Assembly (NCBI GenBank): GCA_030686995.1
Contig: CM060684.1
Location: 4,510,928 to 4,574,927 of the forward strand
DNA: 64,000 nt
Reading direction: 5' to 3'
Source: Artemisia argyi
Lineage: Eukaryota; Streptophyta; Magnoliopsida; Asterales; Asteraceae
Of this stretch, positions 36,503 to 47,073 are shown one piece after another. The stretch's first letter is position 1; the number at the start of each line of letters is the position of its first letter. The translations under genes were made by a program, and so were the position numbers. Under the pieces are notes generated by a model. That model was not told the DNA's origin and made no database searches. It saw only the letters and a program-made list of their open reading frames with translations.

Positions 36503-39405
36503 ATGGATCAGTTGCAAAATCAACTCAATCAAGTGCTACTTATGCTTCAAAACCAGAAAGGCAACTTCCATGGTATCTTCTCATCTCAAAGTACTAAATT
36601 ACCTAAGTTTACTGCTTCACTTATCTCTTGTTTGAAAGTTGCTTGGATTATAGATAGTGGTGCAACATATCACATTTCCATTACACTCAAAATCATGCAT
36701 AATTTACATTACTGTCACACACCAATCCTAGTCTCATTACCTAATGGCCAAACAGTGAAAGTCACAATTATTGGATCAGTCAAAATCAATGCACACATAA
36801 CACTCCACAATGTCTTTTACATACCAACATTTACTTATAACATCATCTCAGTTAGCAAACTCTTACATGGAACCACAATTTCACTCACTTTAACTGCTTC
36901 ACTATGCATCTTTCAGGACCAGAACAAGAGGATTGCACTTGGCAACCTTTGTGATGGTCTTTACTTCCTCTCATCAGCTTCTACACCCTCTGCAAAACCA
37001 TCAACCGTTCTCCAATGTAGTAGCAAGACACAACTGTGGCACTCAAGACTTGGTCACCCATCCATTCCTGTACTCAAAAGAATAAAATGCTTGTCTCCTT
37101 TCATTTCAAACAATTATGAGAATCATTGTAATATTTGTCATTTGGCTAAACAAATTGCTTTACCTTTTCATTCCAGCAATTCTTATGCTACCTCATTGTT
37201 TGATTTGGTTCACATTGATGTTTGGGGCCCATACAAACACACCACCATCAATAATTGCAAATATTTTTTAACTATTGTTGATGATCACTCAAGAGCTACA
37301 TGGACATATTTGATGCCAACAAAAACTCACACAATTTCAAACATCAAAACCTTCTGTGTATATGTGCAAAACCATTTTAACAAACAAATCAAAACCATAA
37401 GAAGTGATAATGGCACTGAATTCATCAATTCATCTCTCACTGAATTCTTTCAAACCAATGAATCATACATCAAACATCATGTCCCAACACACCACAGCAA
37501 AATGCTAGAGTTGAGAGGAAACACAAACACTTACTTGAAGTAGCCAGATCAATCAAATTCCAAGGACATTTCCCTACTCATTTTTGGGGATATTGTCTCA
37601 ATGCTGCCACATACATCATCAACAGACTTCCTTCCACATCCATAAACAACAAATCACCTTATGAGCTTCTCTACAAAGTTCCACCAGATCTTAACCATCT
37701 CAGAATTCTAGGTTGCAGAGCCTATGTTCATCATCATACTTCTAACAAGTTTGCACCTAGATCCATTCCAGCCATCCTTGTTGGATACTCCACAACACAA
37801 AAAGGTTACATACTTTATGATCCACTCACACACAAAACCATAACAAGCAGAAGTGTAGACTTTGATGAGACTAAATTTCCTTTTCACAAACCCTCACCAC
37901 CAGTCACAGAAACAAGTACAACTCCCATAACTGATCCAACCACAATTCCTTTCTTTAAAAACACTCCAATAACTGATACAACATCCACTCATCCTGAACC
38001 AAACATACCTTTACCACCACCAAGTCCTCCATTCAACACTGAACCTATCAATCCTGAACCTACCACCAACATAACCTAACCTGTTATTGATATAACCCAA
38101 TCTACCAACAATGAACCACCACCACCACCCAATAACAGTCAACCAACAAGAACATCTACCAGACACAAACATATGCCAACCAAACTTAGTGACTTTCACT
38201 GCACACTTCCTAAATCACTTGTACATAATATTCATAAATATACTTTTCACAACAACATTAATTATCACAACATTAGATCACAAACAACCAGGCACTTCAT
38301 TCTTAACCTCAACACATCTGTTGAACCACCCACCTATTGAAGACAACCAGACTTGGGAGTTCACAATACTTCCACCTGGCAAAACTCCTATTGGCTGCAA
38401 GTGGGTCTTCAGAATCAAATTCAATGCTGATGGTACAATAGAAAGGTTCAAGGCAAGGTTAGTGGCTAAGGGTTTCACACAGAAGGAGGGTATTGATTAC
38501 AAGGAAACTTTTGCACCAGTTGCCAAAATGGTCAGTGTAAGGGCTTTCCTTGCTGCAGCAACTTACAACAACTGGTTCATAGAGCAATTGGACATAAACA
38601 ATGCTTTTCTACATGGAGACTTACATAAGGAAGTATACATGACCATCCCCCAAGGGTACAAACACAACTATCCACCAAACACAGTCTGCAAACTTGTCAA
38701 ATCCCTTTATGGACTCAAACAGGCAAACAGACAATGGTTCCATAAGCTCACATCATTTCTTTCAACCCTTGGATTTCAACAGAGCTATGCTGACACTTCT
38801 TTATTTACACTCACCAAAGACACCACTTTCACAGCTCTCCTTGTGTATGTAGATGATGTACTTCTCACTGGTAATCATCAACCTACACTAAATCACATCA
38901 AACAACAACTACACCATCAGTTTAGTATCAAAGACCTTGGACCATTACATTATTATCTTGGAATTGAGATACTCAGAAACAACGATGGTTTAGTCATGTC
39001 TCAAAGAAAGTATGCACTTGAGCTACTCAAATGTGGAAATGTACTGAATGACAAACCTATATCCACACCTGTTGATCCTTATCTTAGCCTCAATCTCACA
39101 GATGGTGAACCACTTTCAGACCCCTCTCTCTACAGGACACTAGTTGGGAAACTTTTTTACCTAACAATCACTAGGCCAGATATCTCATTTGCAGCCCAAC
39201 TACTCAGCAAGTTTTCACAAGCTCCAAGAACCACACACATGAAGGCTTTACTCAGAGTCTTGAGGTACATCAAGTTATGTCCTGGTCAGGGTCTCCATTT
39301 TCCTACCACTACTTCGTCTACATTGTCAGCCTATTGTGATAGTGACTGGGCAGCCTGTCCCATAACAAGAAGGTCAGTAAGTGGCTATGCAATATTCTTA
39401 GGATC
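36503..39405 (+). pseudogene. Copia Pol (outer element), 5' part, frameshifted
   Basis: Protease AWIIDSGATYHIS, GAG-pre-integrase QLWHSRLGHPS, integrase HIDVWGPY and RSDNGTEF. Near 37460 the frame shifts (the expected CPNTPQQN..VERKH reads in another frame, 37460-38080), then a stop and a short deletion lie before reverse transcriptase (38340-39400: WEFTILPPGKTPIGCKW, catalytic YVDDVLLTG, LYGLKQANRQW). RNase H begins at SAYCDSDWAACPITRRS and is split at 39405 by the nested element. Clearly non-functional as it stands. Confidence 0.9.
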
Positions 39406-39804
39406 TGTAGCACAATAATTACTTAGAATGTTGTTTAGACTATGTTATTTATGTATTGTATGTATTTATTTCGTATGGGTCAAAATAGGTCTTAGGTTTG
39501 GGCTGGGTTAAACCTTAACCCAAACACCCCGTTAGTTAGATGATAGTTATTTATGGTTAAGCCAGTTATGCATGAAACGTTGAAATGTTCATTGTATAGT
39601 CACAACGTTTCATCCTAGTATATAAGGTTTAGAATCGAGTCATTGTAAACACTTTTTTACAGATATATGAAAGTCTTATTTGTATTATCAAGTTCTTAAT
39701 TGTTTTACCATTTACTGTTTTATTAAAACAAGAACCATGGTGAATTATAACCAAATTCTCAAACGTAATTGGCTCCAATCCAAACCTGTGAAACCAATTC
39801 AACA
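39406..39804 (+). repeat. 5' LTR of the ARID element
   Basis: TGTAGCACAATAATTAC to CCAATTCAACA. A TATATAAG box lies at about 39619-39626. An ATG in strong context (ACCATGG, ATG at 39737) is inside U5, in frame with the internal ORF. Confidence 0.95.
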
Positions 39805-39835
39805 TTGGTATCAGAGCTCATGTTCTGATTCCTGG

Positions 39836-41347
39836 ATGGAGCCATCAAAAAATGATACCACAAGCACACCACAAAAACAACCCATGCAGAATGATTTGAA
39901 GTCTTGGAACAAATCTAAAAAGAAAATCTCCCCTGAAGGAAAGAAGATGCTGAAAGAAAAGGTACAAGAAATTGTGTCTTACAACTCTACAAAATTGCAG
40001 AAAGAAAGAAGGGATGATGGCAGTTACAAGAAAAAAGATAAAAGGCCAAGATGCTATGCATGTAGGAAACGTGGGCATATTTTCAGAAACTGTCCAAAGA
40101 AACTAGAAAAACTACACATCAACCAAAACACTGCAGAAACTTCCAATATCTCATCAAACATGAACCCTTCATATCCACAGAATCATGGAAAGGCAAAATA
40201 TCAAGAACAAGTGCATGTTCTCACAGATTACATGGTTGAGGGGACTGAAAAAGAAAGTTGGGACAACATTTGGTATGTCAGTTCTGCATACAAGCGACAC
40301 ATGTCTCCAATGAAACATTTGTTTAAAAGAATGTTTAAGAGATTCAAAGTGGAAGGTGTAGAAGAGGATGAAAGGAAATTTATCGTTTCATATGGTGTGG
40401 GAGAAGCAGTTGTGGGCACTGGAGATGGAGAGATCATAATGGCAAACGTGTTATACACTCCAGAAATAACATTAAATGTACTAAGTATGGAACAACTTGA
40501 TGAGCAAGGATTTATAGTGACATATGGGACAGACCGATGCAAGTTGAAGTATATGTTTGATAGTTTTGAGAATCATGGAAATGAAGAAGGTATGATGGAA
40601 GAACAAGATGATGAAAGCATAATCACAAGCCACAACAAATTCCTTGATGATTACTTCAAATCGTTGGATATTGAAGAAGAATGCTCACTGATCAAAGGTT
40701 TAGAAGAACTCAAAATGGATCATCAGGAAGATCATGATTACATGAGTTTGAATGGCACGTTGTATGCAATGAAGGTCAATACTTTTCCCAGGTTTATTGC
40801 TTTTCCGAATTTGATAAAAATAGATAAATTAGTATTTGAAAATTGGGAAGTATTGAGTAAAAGGTTCTTAGAGATGCTTGAATGGTTTTATTTGGGATTT
40901 ATGAGGCAAAGTGCATTAGGAGAGTTACCACCTATCATTGGGGTGATAAAAGTGGACATGTTAGGATTGTATAAGTTTGTTGATGAACTGGGTGGATATA
41001 TGAATATTACTCTCAACAATCAATGGTACCAAGTTGCAAGACTCTTAGGATTGGCAGATGAAGAACAAGACACAGTGAAAGAATGTTACAAAGAGTATAT
41101 AGGAATGGTGAAAATTTATTATGAAGATGCACTTAGAGCAAATCTAGGGAAGGTAGAAAGTGATGAAAATGGCAGAGTTGCTGCAGACATTAGACCACAG
41201 CCGGATGCAGATTTGGAAGATGCAATGGATATAGTTGATGAATCACCAAAGAAAAGGATCAAGATTAAAAGAGAAGAAGTCATGAAAGAGAGCAACAAAT
41301 CAAGTGAATGCACAGAAGAAAGTGATGACTTTGTTGTCATTATTTGA
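39836..41347 (+). CDS. CCHC zinc knuckle, dead retropepsin-like and ARID DNA-binding protein
   Basis: 503 aa from the first internal ATG; the frame is also open back to an ATG in the LTR (39737, 33 more residues). Order: Lys-rich N-terminus; CCHC knuckle CYACRKRGHIFRNC (about 72-86); a copia retropepsin-like segment (about 145-231) with WYVSSAYKRHMSPM where active enzymes have W..DSGA..HM, so the catalytic Asp is Ser; an acidic linker; an ARID domain (about 340-428: RFLEMLEWFY, LPPIIGVIKVDMLGLYKFVD, ELGGYMNITLNNQWYQVARL, VKECYKEYIGMVKIYYE); and a tail with PKKRIKIKREE, a likely nuclear localisation signal. ARID domains bind DNA, often AT-rich, in chromatin regulators. The role here is unknown: a cargo gene, or a targeting/nuclear-import factor for the element's particles. 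Confidence 0.85.
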   Translation: MEPSKNDTTSTPQKQPMQNDLKSWNKSKKKISPEGKKMLKEKVQEIVSYNSTKLQKERRDDGSYKKKDKRPRCYACRKRGHIFRNCPKKLEKLHINQNTAETSNISSNMNPSYPQNHGKAKYQEQVHVLTDYMVEGTEKESWDNIWYVSSAYKRHMSPMKHLFKRMFKRFKVEGVEEDERKFIVSYGVGEAVVGTGDGEIIMANVLYTPEITLNVLSMEQLDEQGFIVTYGTDRCKLKYMFDSFENHGNEEGMMEEQDDESIITSHNKFLDDYFKSLDIEEECSLIKGLEELKMDHQEDHDYMSLNGTLYAMKVNTFPRFIAFPNLIKIDKLVFENWEVLSKRFLEMLEWFYLGFMRQSALGELPPIIGVIKVDMLGLYKFVDELGGYMNITLNNQWYQVARLLGLADEEQDTVKECYKEYIGMVKIYYEDALRANLGKVESDENGRVAADIRPQPDADLEDAMDIVDESPKKRIKIKREEVMKESNKSSECTEESDDFVVII

Positions 41348-41402
41348 AGAAATTCAAGCACAGCAAGATGGAAACTTCAACATTCAGTAATTAGGAGGGA
41401 GA

Positions 41403-41801
41403 TGTAGCACAATAATTACTTAGAATGTTGTTTAGACTATGTTATTTATGTATTGTATGTATTTATTTCGTATGGGTCAAAATAGGTCTTAGGTTTGGGC
41501 TGGGTTAAACCTTAACCCAAACACCCCGTTAGTTAGATGACAGTTATTTATGGTTAAGACAGTTATGCATGAAACGTTGCAATGTTCATTGTATAGTCAC
41601 AACGTTTCATCCTAGTATATAAGGTTTAGAATCGAGTCATTGTAAACACTTTTTTACAGATATATGAAAGTCTTATTTGTATTATCAAGTTCTTAATTGT
41701 TTTACCATTTACTGTTTTATTGAAACAAGAACCATGGTGAATTATAACCAAATTCTCAAACGTAATTGGCTCCAATCCAAACCTGTGAAACCAATTCAAC
41801 A
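41403..41801 (+). repeat. 3' LTR of the ARID element
   Basis: 399 bp, preceded by AGGAGGGAGA and followed by the GGATC duplication. Confidence 0.95.
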
Positions 41802-42229
41802 GGATCTTATCTTATTTCCTGGACTTCTAAGAAACAATTAGTTGTCTCAAGATCATCCACTGAAGCTGAGTATAGAGCCCTTGCTGATTGTACATGTGAG
41901 ATTACCTGGCTTCAATGTCTCTTCAAGGATCTTTAGTTACATATTCCACTTCCAGTACCTGTCTATTGTGATAATGCTTCTTCAATTGCTTTAGCATCAA
42001 ATCCAGTGTACCATGCCAGAACAAAACACATTAAGCTTGATTGCCATTTTGTCAGGGACAAGATCAAAGCCAATCAGATTTTACCTACTTATGTTCCTAC
42101 CAGGTTACAAGCTGATGATGTCCACACCAAAGGCATTCCAAAAGTACTCCACTATCAATGTCTGTCCAAGTTTGGCATTTGTGATCCATACTCAATGCCA
42201 ACTTGGGGGGGGGGGGGGGGGGGGGGGTA
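41802..42229 (+). pseudogene. Copia RNase H remainder (outer element) and G-tract
   Basis: Continues the outer Pol: [68 protein letters not shown]. One in-frame stop (TAG near 41934). It ends in an uninterrupted run of about 22 G (about 42207-42228) located where the polypurine tract of such elements is expected. Confidence 0.9.
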
Positions 42230-42549
42230 AAGGAACTAAGAAGGATGAGCATGATGCAGAGCATGGTCAAGAAAAGCCAGAACTGAAAGTCAACCATACA
42301 ATCAATCATATGCAATCAATGATCAAGCCTCAATCTCACAAACTACAATTACATCTCAAAGCTCAGAGGAATTGTGATGTTATGTAATGTGTAGCTTTGT
42401 TAACATTGTAGCTTAATTGTAATTAGTTAGACTAGCTTTGACTTTTTACTTAGTTTGACTTTGTATAAATAGTGTACTGTGTACTCATTTTCATTTAGAA
42501 TGAATAATAATCATTTTTCACACACATTCCTTCCTCTCAATTCTTTCCA
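42230..42549 (+). repeat. 3' LTR of the outer copia element
   Basis: Its last 90 bp match the 5' LTR remnant apart from a 6-bp deletion near the end. The left limit is uncertain: just after the G-tract (about 42230) or at TGTTATG (42378). TATA-like TATAAATAG is at about 42464. Confidence 0.7.
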
Positions 42550-45155
42550 ATAAGCATAGAGTCCAAATATTATCAATATAGCACCCAATACACTGTAGAA
42601 AAAGAAGCAACTTCTTTTAAGCCCTTTTCTAAAATTTACTTGAAATTGTTTCTGTTTTTTCTTCACTAAATTCATAACATGCAAAATAACTAAGCTTCCC
42701 AAGTGTAGGCTTTCATTCAGGACTAAAGATCCCGCGATAGCCACAAGAACAAGCATAAGAGGATTAAAAGCTGATACAAATAGCGGACCTCGCATTTGCA
42801 CACACCATGCGATTAACGTAAACATTATTCCAGATCCCAAAATGCCCTAACAAAATTAAAGAAAATTGTGATGAGTTAATAATATGTGCAAAACATGTTT
42901 CACAACTGGTGGTGGTGTTTCAAGTGTCAATCTATTATTAAAAGTTAAAGTTTGATCAAATAATAACATACGTGTACGTACGTACGGTGCTATTTAACTT
43001 AATTAACAAGAAATGGCAAAATGTCTTTCATCTACACCTATTTATACAAACTGCTGTTTTTTACACTACAGGACTTCAAGAATAAACTTAAATAGCAAAC
43101 GTCAGTACGCGTCAGCTATATATTCTGAGTGCAATGATAGTCATGTTAAAGGAGATACCGTATACGCCACTGTTAGAAGTCTAACGTTCCACCCGAGCTT
43201 CCAATCACCCCAATGTCTTTCAGTAGATAACCCATATATGAGTGCTTGAACCCCACCCATAGCCGATGTAAGAGCCGTGACTGAATATGGGCAAGGGAAT
43301 TTTTTCACCATGTTTGTCTGTTCACAAAACAACATACACAAGACATTAAATCCTAGCCACTTTATTTCAATTCTTTTGTTTATGTTTTTATACTAATAAT
43401 AATCAAACAACTAGTTTCATATGCCACATTCAATCATATGTTGGTCTAAATATACACAAGAATTGTATCATTTGTACCTACCTGGAGGATTAACCATATG
43501 GAATAACTAAAGCAACTACCCATGGCTAATAGAGAACCCATGACTCTATTGCTTGAGTGTTGACTATTTGATGCATGGTGTTGATCATTCAAAAGATTAA
43601 CATTGGTTTTCCACATGTGAAGGTCAACTCCTTTGTAAAAGGTCAACAACATGGCCCCACCAACTCCAAATGTAGTTCCAATGATCTTTGCTGTACCAGG
43701 GTATGTCATCCAGCCCAATCTTTCCATCCTGAATATAACATTCAACATTTTTCAACAACTTATAATGCATAGGCTTAGAAAATCTATAAAAGGATTTGAA
43801 TACTTATTTAAGGATTAGTAATGGCAATAAACGTAGTTATTATAGTTTAAATAGTCAGTTAGGGATCCTTTTACAGGTAAATATATCTAAAAACACTCAA
43901 ACATTTCACTATGAAAACCTCAAACAAGATATTTAGCTTTGATTTATGAATTTCTCTCAAGGTTGCAATATAATATAAATTTACAAGTACAATAATACGT
44001 TACTTTATGATCGATATAGCAAGAAAGTTGGTTACCCAAAGCAAACTGCTAGAACGAATGTGATGGCAGGGACAAGATTTGTGGTAGCCGCAGCAAATGT
44101 AGCTGACGTTAAGGATAAGGCTTCTACGTATAAGTTTTGTGCCAACGAACCTCTGCAATAAAAAGAAAAGCACAACAAAACTTAAGACATCAAGAAACAT
44201 ATCATATTTGGCAAAACAAAGATATGAGCAGAAAAAAGTGAAAAATAACATGTTTGAATAACTATATCCACCAATCAAAGATAAAAGTAATTTATGTGTT
44301 TATATTATTTTCTTTAGTGACACGTAAAAAGCAGAAATGGTTATCGGTATTTCCAGTCCAGGCAGCCAGCCAGCTACCTCATAACAAATATGGAAAACAC
44401 AAAATAATCTATATATGAGTAAATTAGAATTTTGTACTCTATATATGAGTAAATTAGAATTTTTAGTGACACGTAAAAAGCAGAAATGGTTATCGGTATT
44501 TCCAATTAAATACTAATTCCTTTGTAAATTACTTAATTAATATTTGTAGCCTTTTTAACAAATAATTTTACTTCATTAAATTTAATACAATATGAGTAAA
44601 TTAGAATTTTGTACTCTATAATCTATATATGAAGTGCCTTTACAATTGTATGTTCTGATGTTAATTGTTAAATAATCACTATAAGATAAAATGAAAAAGA
44701 AGACATATATACCCAAACAAGCCACAACCAAAAGCTTGCAAAAGTATCATCCATGTCAACTTAGGCCTTTTCTTCCTGTGGAAAACACTACCAAAATTAG
44801 AGCATAGAACAGAATATAGAAATAAAAATTTAATTTGTTGTACAGTACTAAATTTCCTTTTGTGTTTTCTAATCAAAAGTATTGAAGAGTTGAGAAACAT
44901 GTATAACTCACCATCAATAACTCAATACTGAAATGAGAAAAATCTGCTACTTTTAAAACAATAGTTTTTTATTTTATTTTATTTTGTAAAATTACCAAAT
45001 TTTGGAAAGAAAAACAAATGTTTTCCAGGACCCTTTTTAAAGAAACTTATAAATTATACGTAAATGATTGATAACACTAAAAAAAATTTCATAAAGATTT
45101 TTTTGCCTTTTTAATAAGCAATAGAAAACAGCTAATCTATTTCCATTATATATTA

Positions 45156-45202
<47 letters not shown>

Positions 45203-45332
45203 TTCGGAGAGAAAAGCATCGAATAATATAAACAAGCAAGTGTATATATTAGTTTTAAAGGTTTGTTGCAAAAGATCAATTTGATTGGTGTGCATGCAAG
45301 AACATCAAACATACTACATAAACAAATACTAA

Positions 45333-45390
<58 letters not shown>

Positions 45391-45591
45391 GTATATATCA
45401 ACTGTTCTATTGATGTCAGGAAAAAAAATCGAAACCTTTCGACGAAAAGGGCGATAGGGCAGAAAAAAGCAGCAGCGAACAGAAACCGATACGCGACAAG
45501 AATAGGGAGATGCATGCCGTCACTAGCCGCCAATTTGTAAAGCACATTAACTCCTGCAAATATTGTTTGAACCAACACCATCAACAACACT
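42550..45591 (-). pseudogene. WAT1-related transporter, copy 2, both ends damaged
   Basis: Exons 2-6 are preserved with correct lengths: 44775-44713, 44152-44036, 43728-43482, 43317-43159, 42846-42695. Exon 1 (45591-45436) lacks its first ~14 codons, replaced by unrelated sequence at 45591. Exon 7 (42592-42550) is cut after GLYA by the copia 3' LTR. The intron 6 donor is CT instead of GT (GGGAAG|CTTAG), and the 102-bp intron reads through in frame. First usable Met is in MVLVQTIFAGVNVLYK. Could still give a truncated membrane protein, but the complete function is unlikely. Confidence 0.85.
45162..45388. repeat. Poly(A) and poly(T) homopolymers in WAT1 copy 2 intron 1
   Basis: An A-run of about 39 (about 45162-45200) and a T-run of about 48 (about 45340-45388) 140 bp apart. 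In copy 1 the second position has only 8 T. Confidence 0.9.
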
Positions 45592-47073
45592 GCAAATACA
45601 TCGATGGAATACAATCCTCTCTATGACACGGATAACTGGATAAGGGTTTCGATCAATGTGATGCCGTCATCCTTCAATGTGATGCCATCATTCATGGTTA
45701 TCAGTTAAATTTGAATGTTGTGCTTGTTATGTCCAATTCAGACTTACCTTTGTTTCTTTGTGTGTGTTTCTGCAATGGTTTGGACCCGATGGATATATCT
45801 CGGTTCTGTAAGGTTGTAAATAACTATGTGGCAATTTCAATCCATATTTACTTATAAATGGGTTGAATCAAAATCTTGTGTAAAAAAGAAACGGGTCAAT
45901 TTTGGTTGAACATGTTAGCGCATCTTTTTACCTCCAGGAATCATTTCCAAAACCACCAAAGTCTCCATGGTAAATTATGAAGGGACAAAGCTACAACGTG
46001 GTCATTCAAAATACACAATTTTAATCTTTCTTGTTTAAATCCTAACTGGTCTGCTTGTGAAACTGTGAATTCTACGAATATACATTACAAAAATGAAAAT
46101 ACAGTTCTTCCCGTAGTCAATTTGTAACAGATCTTTGCTAGGTACGTACTGTCTTATGCTGTAATTTTTATGCTTTTAAGTCGGCCTATTAACAAGTATC
46201 TATGAAATTGATATAATTTGGTTATGACCGAACTGTGTGAACAATATTGACAAAACATCAATCTTAGTTCACAGAATTGCTTGTTTGTTCCACATTGTTG
46301 TTTTCCGTAGCACGTTGGGTTGTTTTAGAAGTGAAATGCTGCCAGTATACGTTCATTCACTTATCATGTTACAACCTTCTGATACACAAACTTACAACAC
46401 AAGCAAGTAAAAAGGCACAATGAACACGTTGGAGATAGCCATACAACATCATAATCTTGAACCTTGGAGCAATAACTTACACGTTGGAGCGGTATTAATT
46501 AAAGCATGATTTCCAGGTAACATATCAGTTCAAGGCCAGGTTCAAAGCCAGACGTATAACCACTCATCTCACTAATCATCCCCTGATTCCCCTCTACCGA
46601 ACCACGAATGCATGATCTGTGTTTGGTCAAGGTGATACGTACTACGAATCATAGTCCATTTCGCTCATCAAAATGCCATATTTGGATGTTCTAAAAACTA
46701 CAAGACACGCATAATGAACCAGCCTCATAGAAAAAATCAAAATGAACACAATCAAACAACCAATCAAACATGCTTCCAGTTTAGACTCGATACATTTGAA
46801 CAACTATAGCATAAATAAGAGACACATGGACGCGATATTTAGCACCAATATTTAATAAACTTACGAAACAAGAATTGTTTTAACATATTACCAACAATTA
46901 CTGAATTAGTTTTTAGGAACCAACCATGATCCAAAATGTGCTAATCAAAATCACTTGGGAGATACAAAGTTAAATGCATTAGGAACGCACTAACAGTTTC
47001 TAGTCAAAGTGCCAACCGTAAATCAAACTCATCAACCAAAAGCACCATGAATAAGCAATCGTACGTCCCAGTC

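Larger units (their letters stand above)
39406..41801 (+). mobile_element. Young non-autonomous LTR retrotransposon carrying an ARID-domain ORF
   Basis: 2396 bp, flanked by GGATC (39401-39405 and 41802-41806). 399-bp LTRs with 4 differences. PBS TGGTATCAGAGC at 39806-39817, purine tract AGGAGGGAGA just before the 3' LTR. It contains one long ORF and no integrase, reverse transcriptase or RNase H. The outer copia frame resumes exactly after the duplication ([12 protein letters not shown]), proving the boundaries. Confidence 0.97.
34993..42549 (+). mobile_element. Ty1/copia element, decayed, with nested insertion
   Basis: 5' LTR remnant 34993-35082 matches the end of the 3' LTR (TAAATAGTGTACTGTGTACTC to TTTCCA). 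Primer site TGGTATTAGAGC at 35086-35097. Gag 35366-36475, Pol 36503-42228 interrupted by the LTR element at 39406-41801. The 3' LTR ends at 42549, directly joined to the last exon of WAT1 copy 2. The left LTR lacks its U3, so no target duplication can be checked. Confidence 0.9.
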
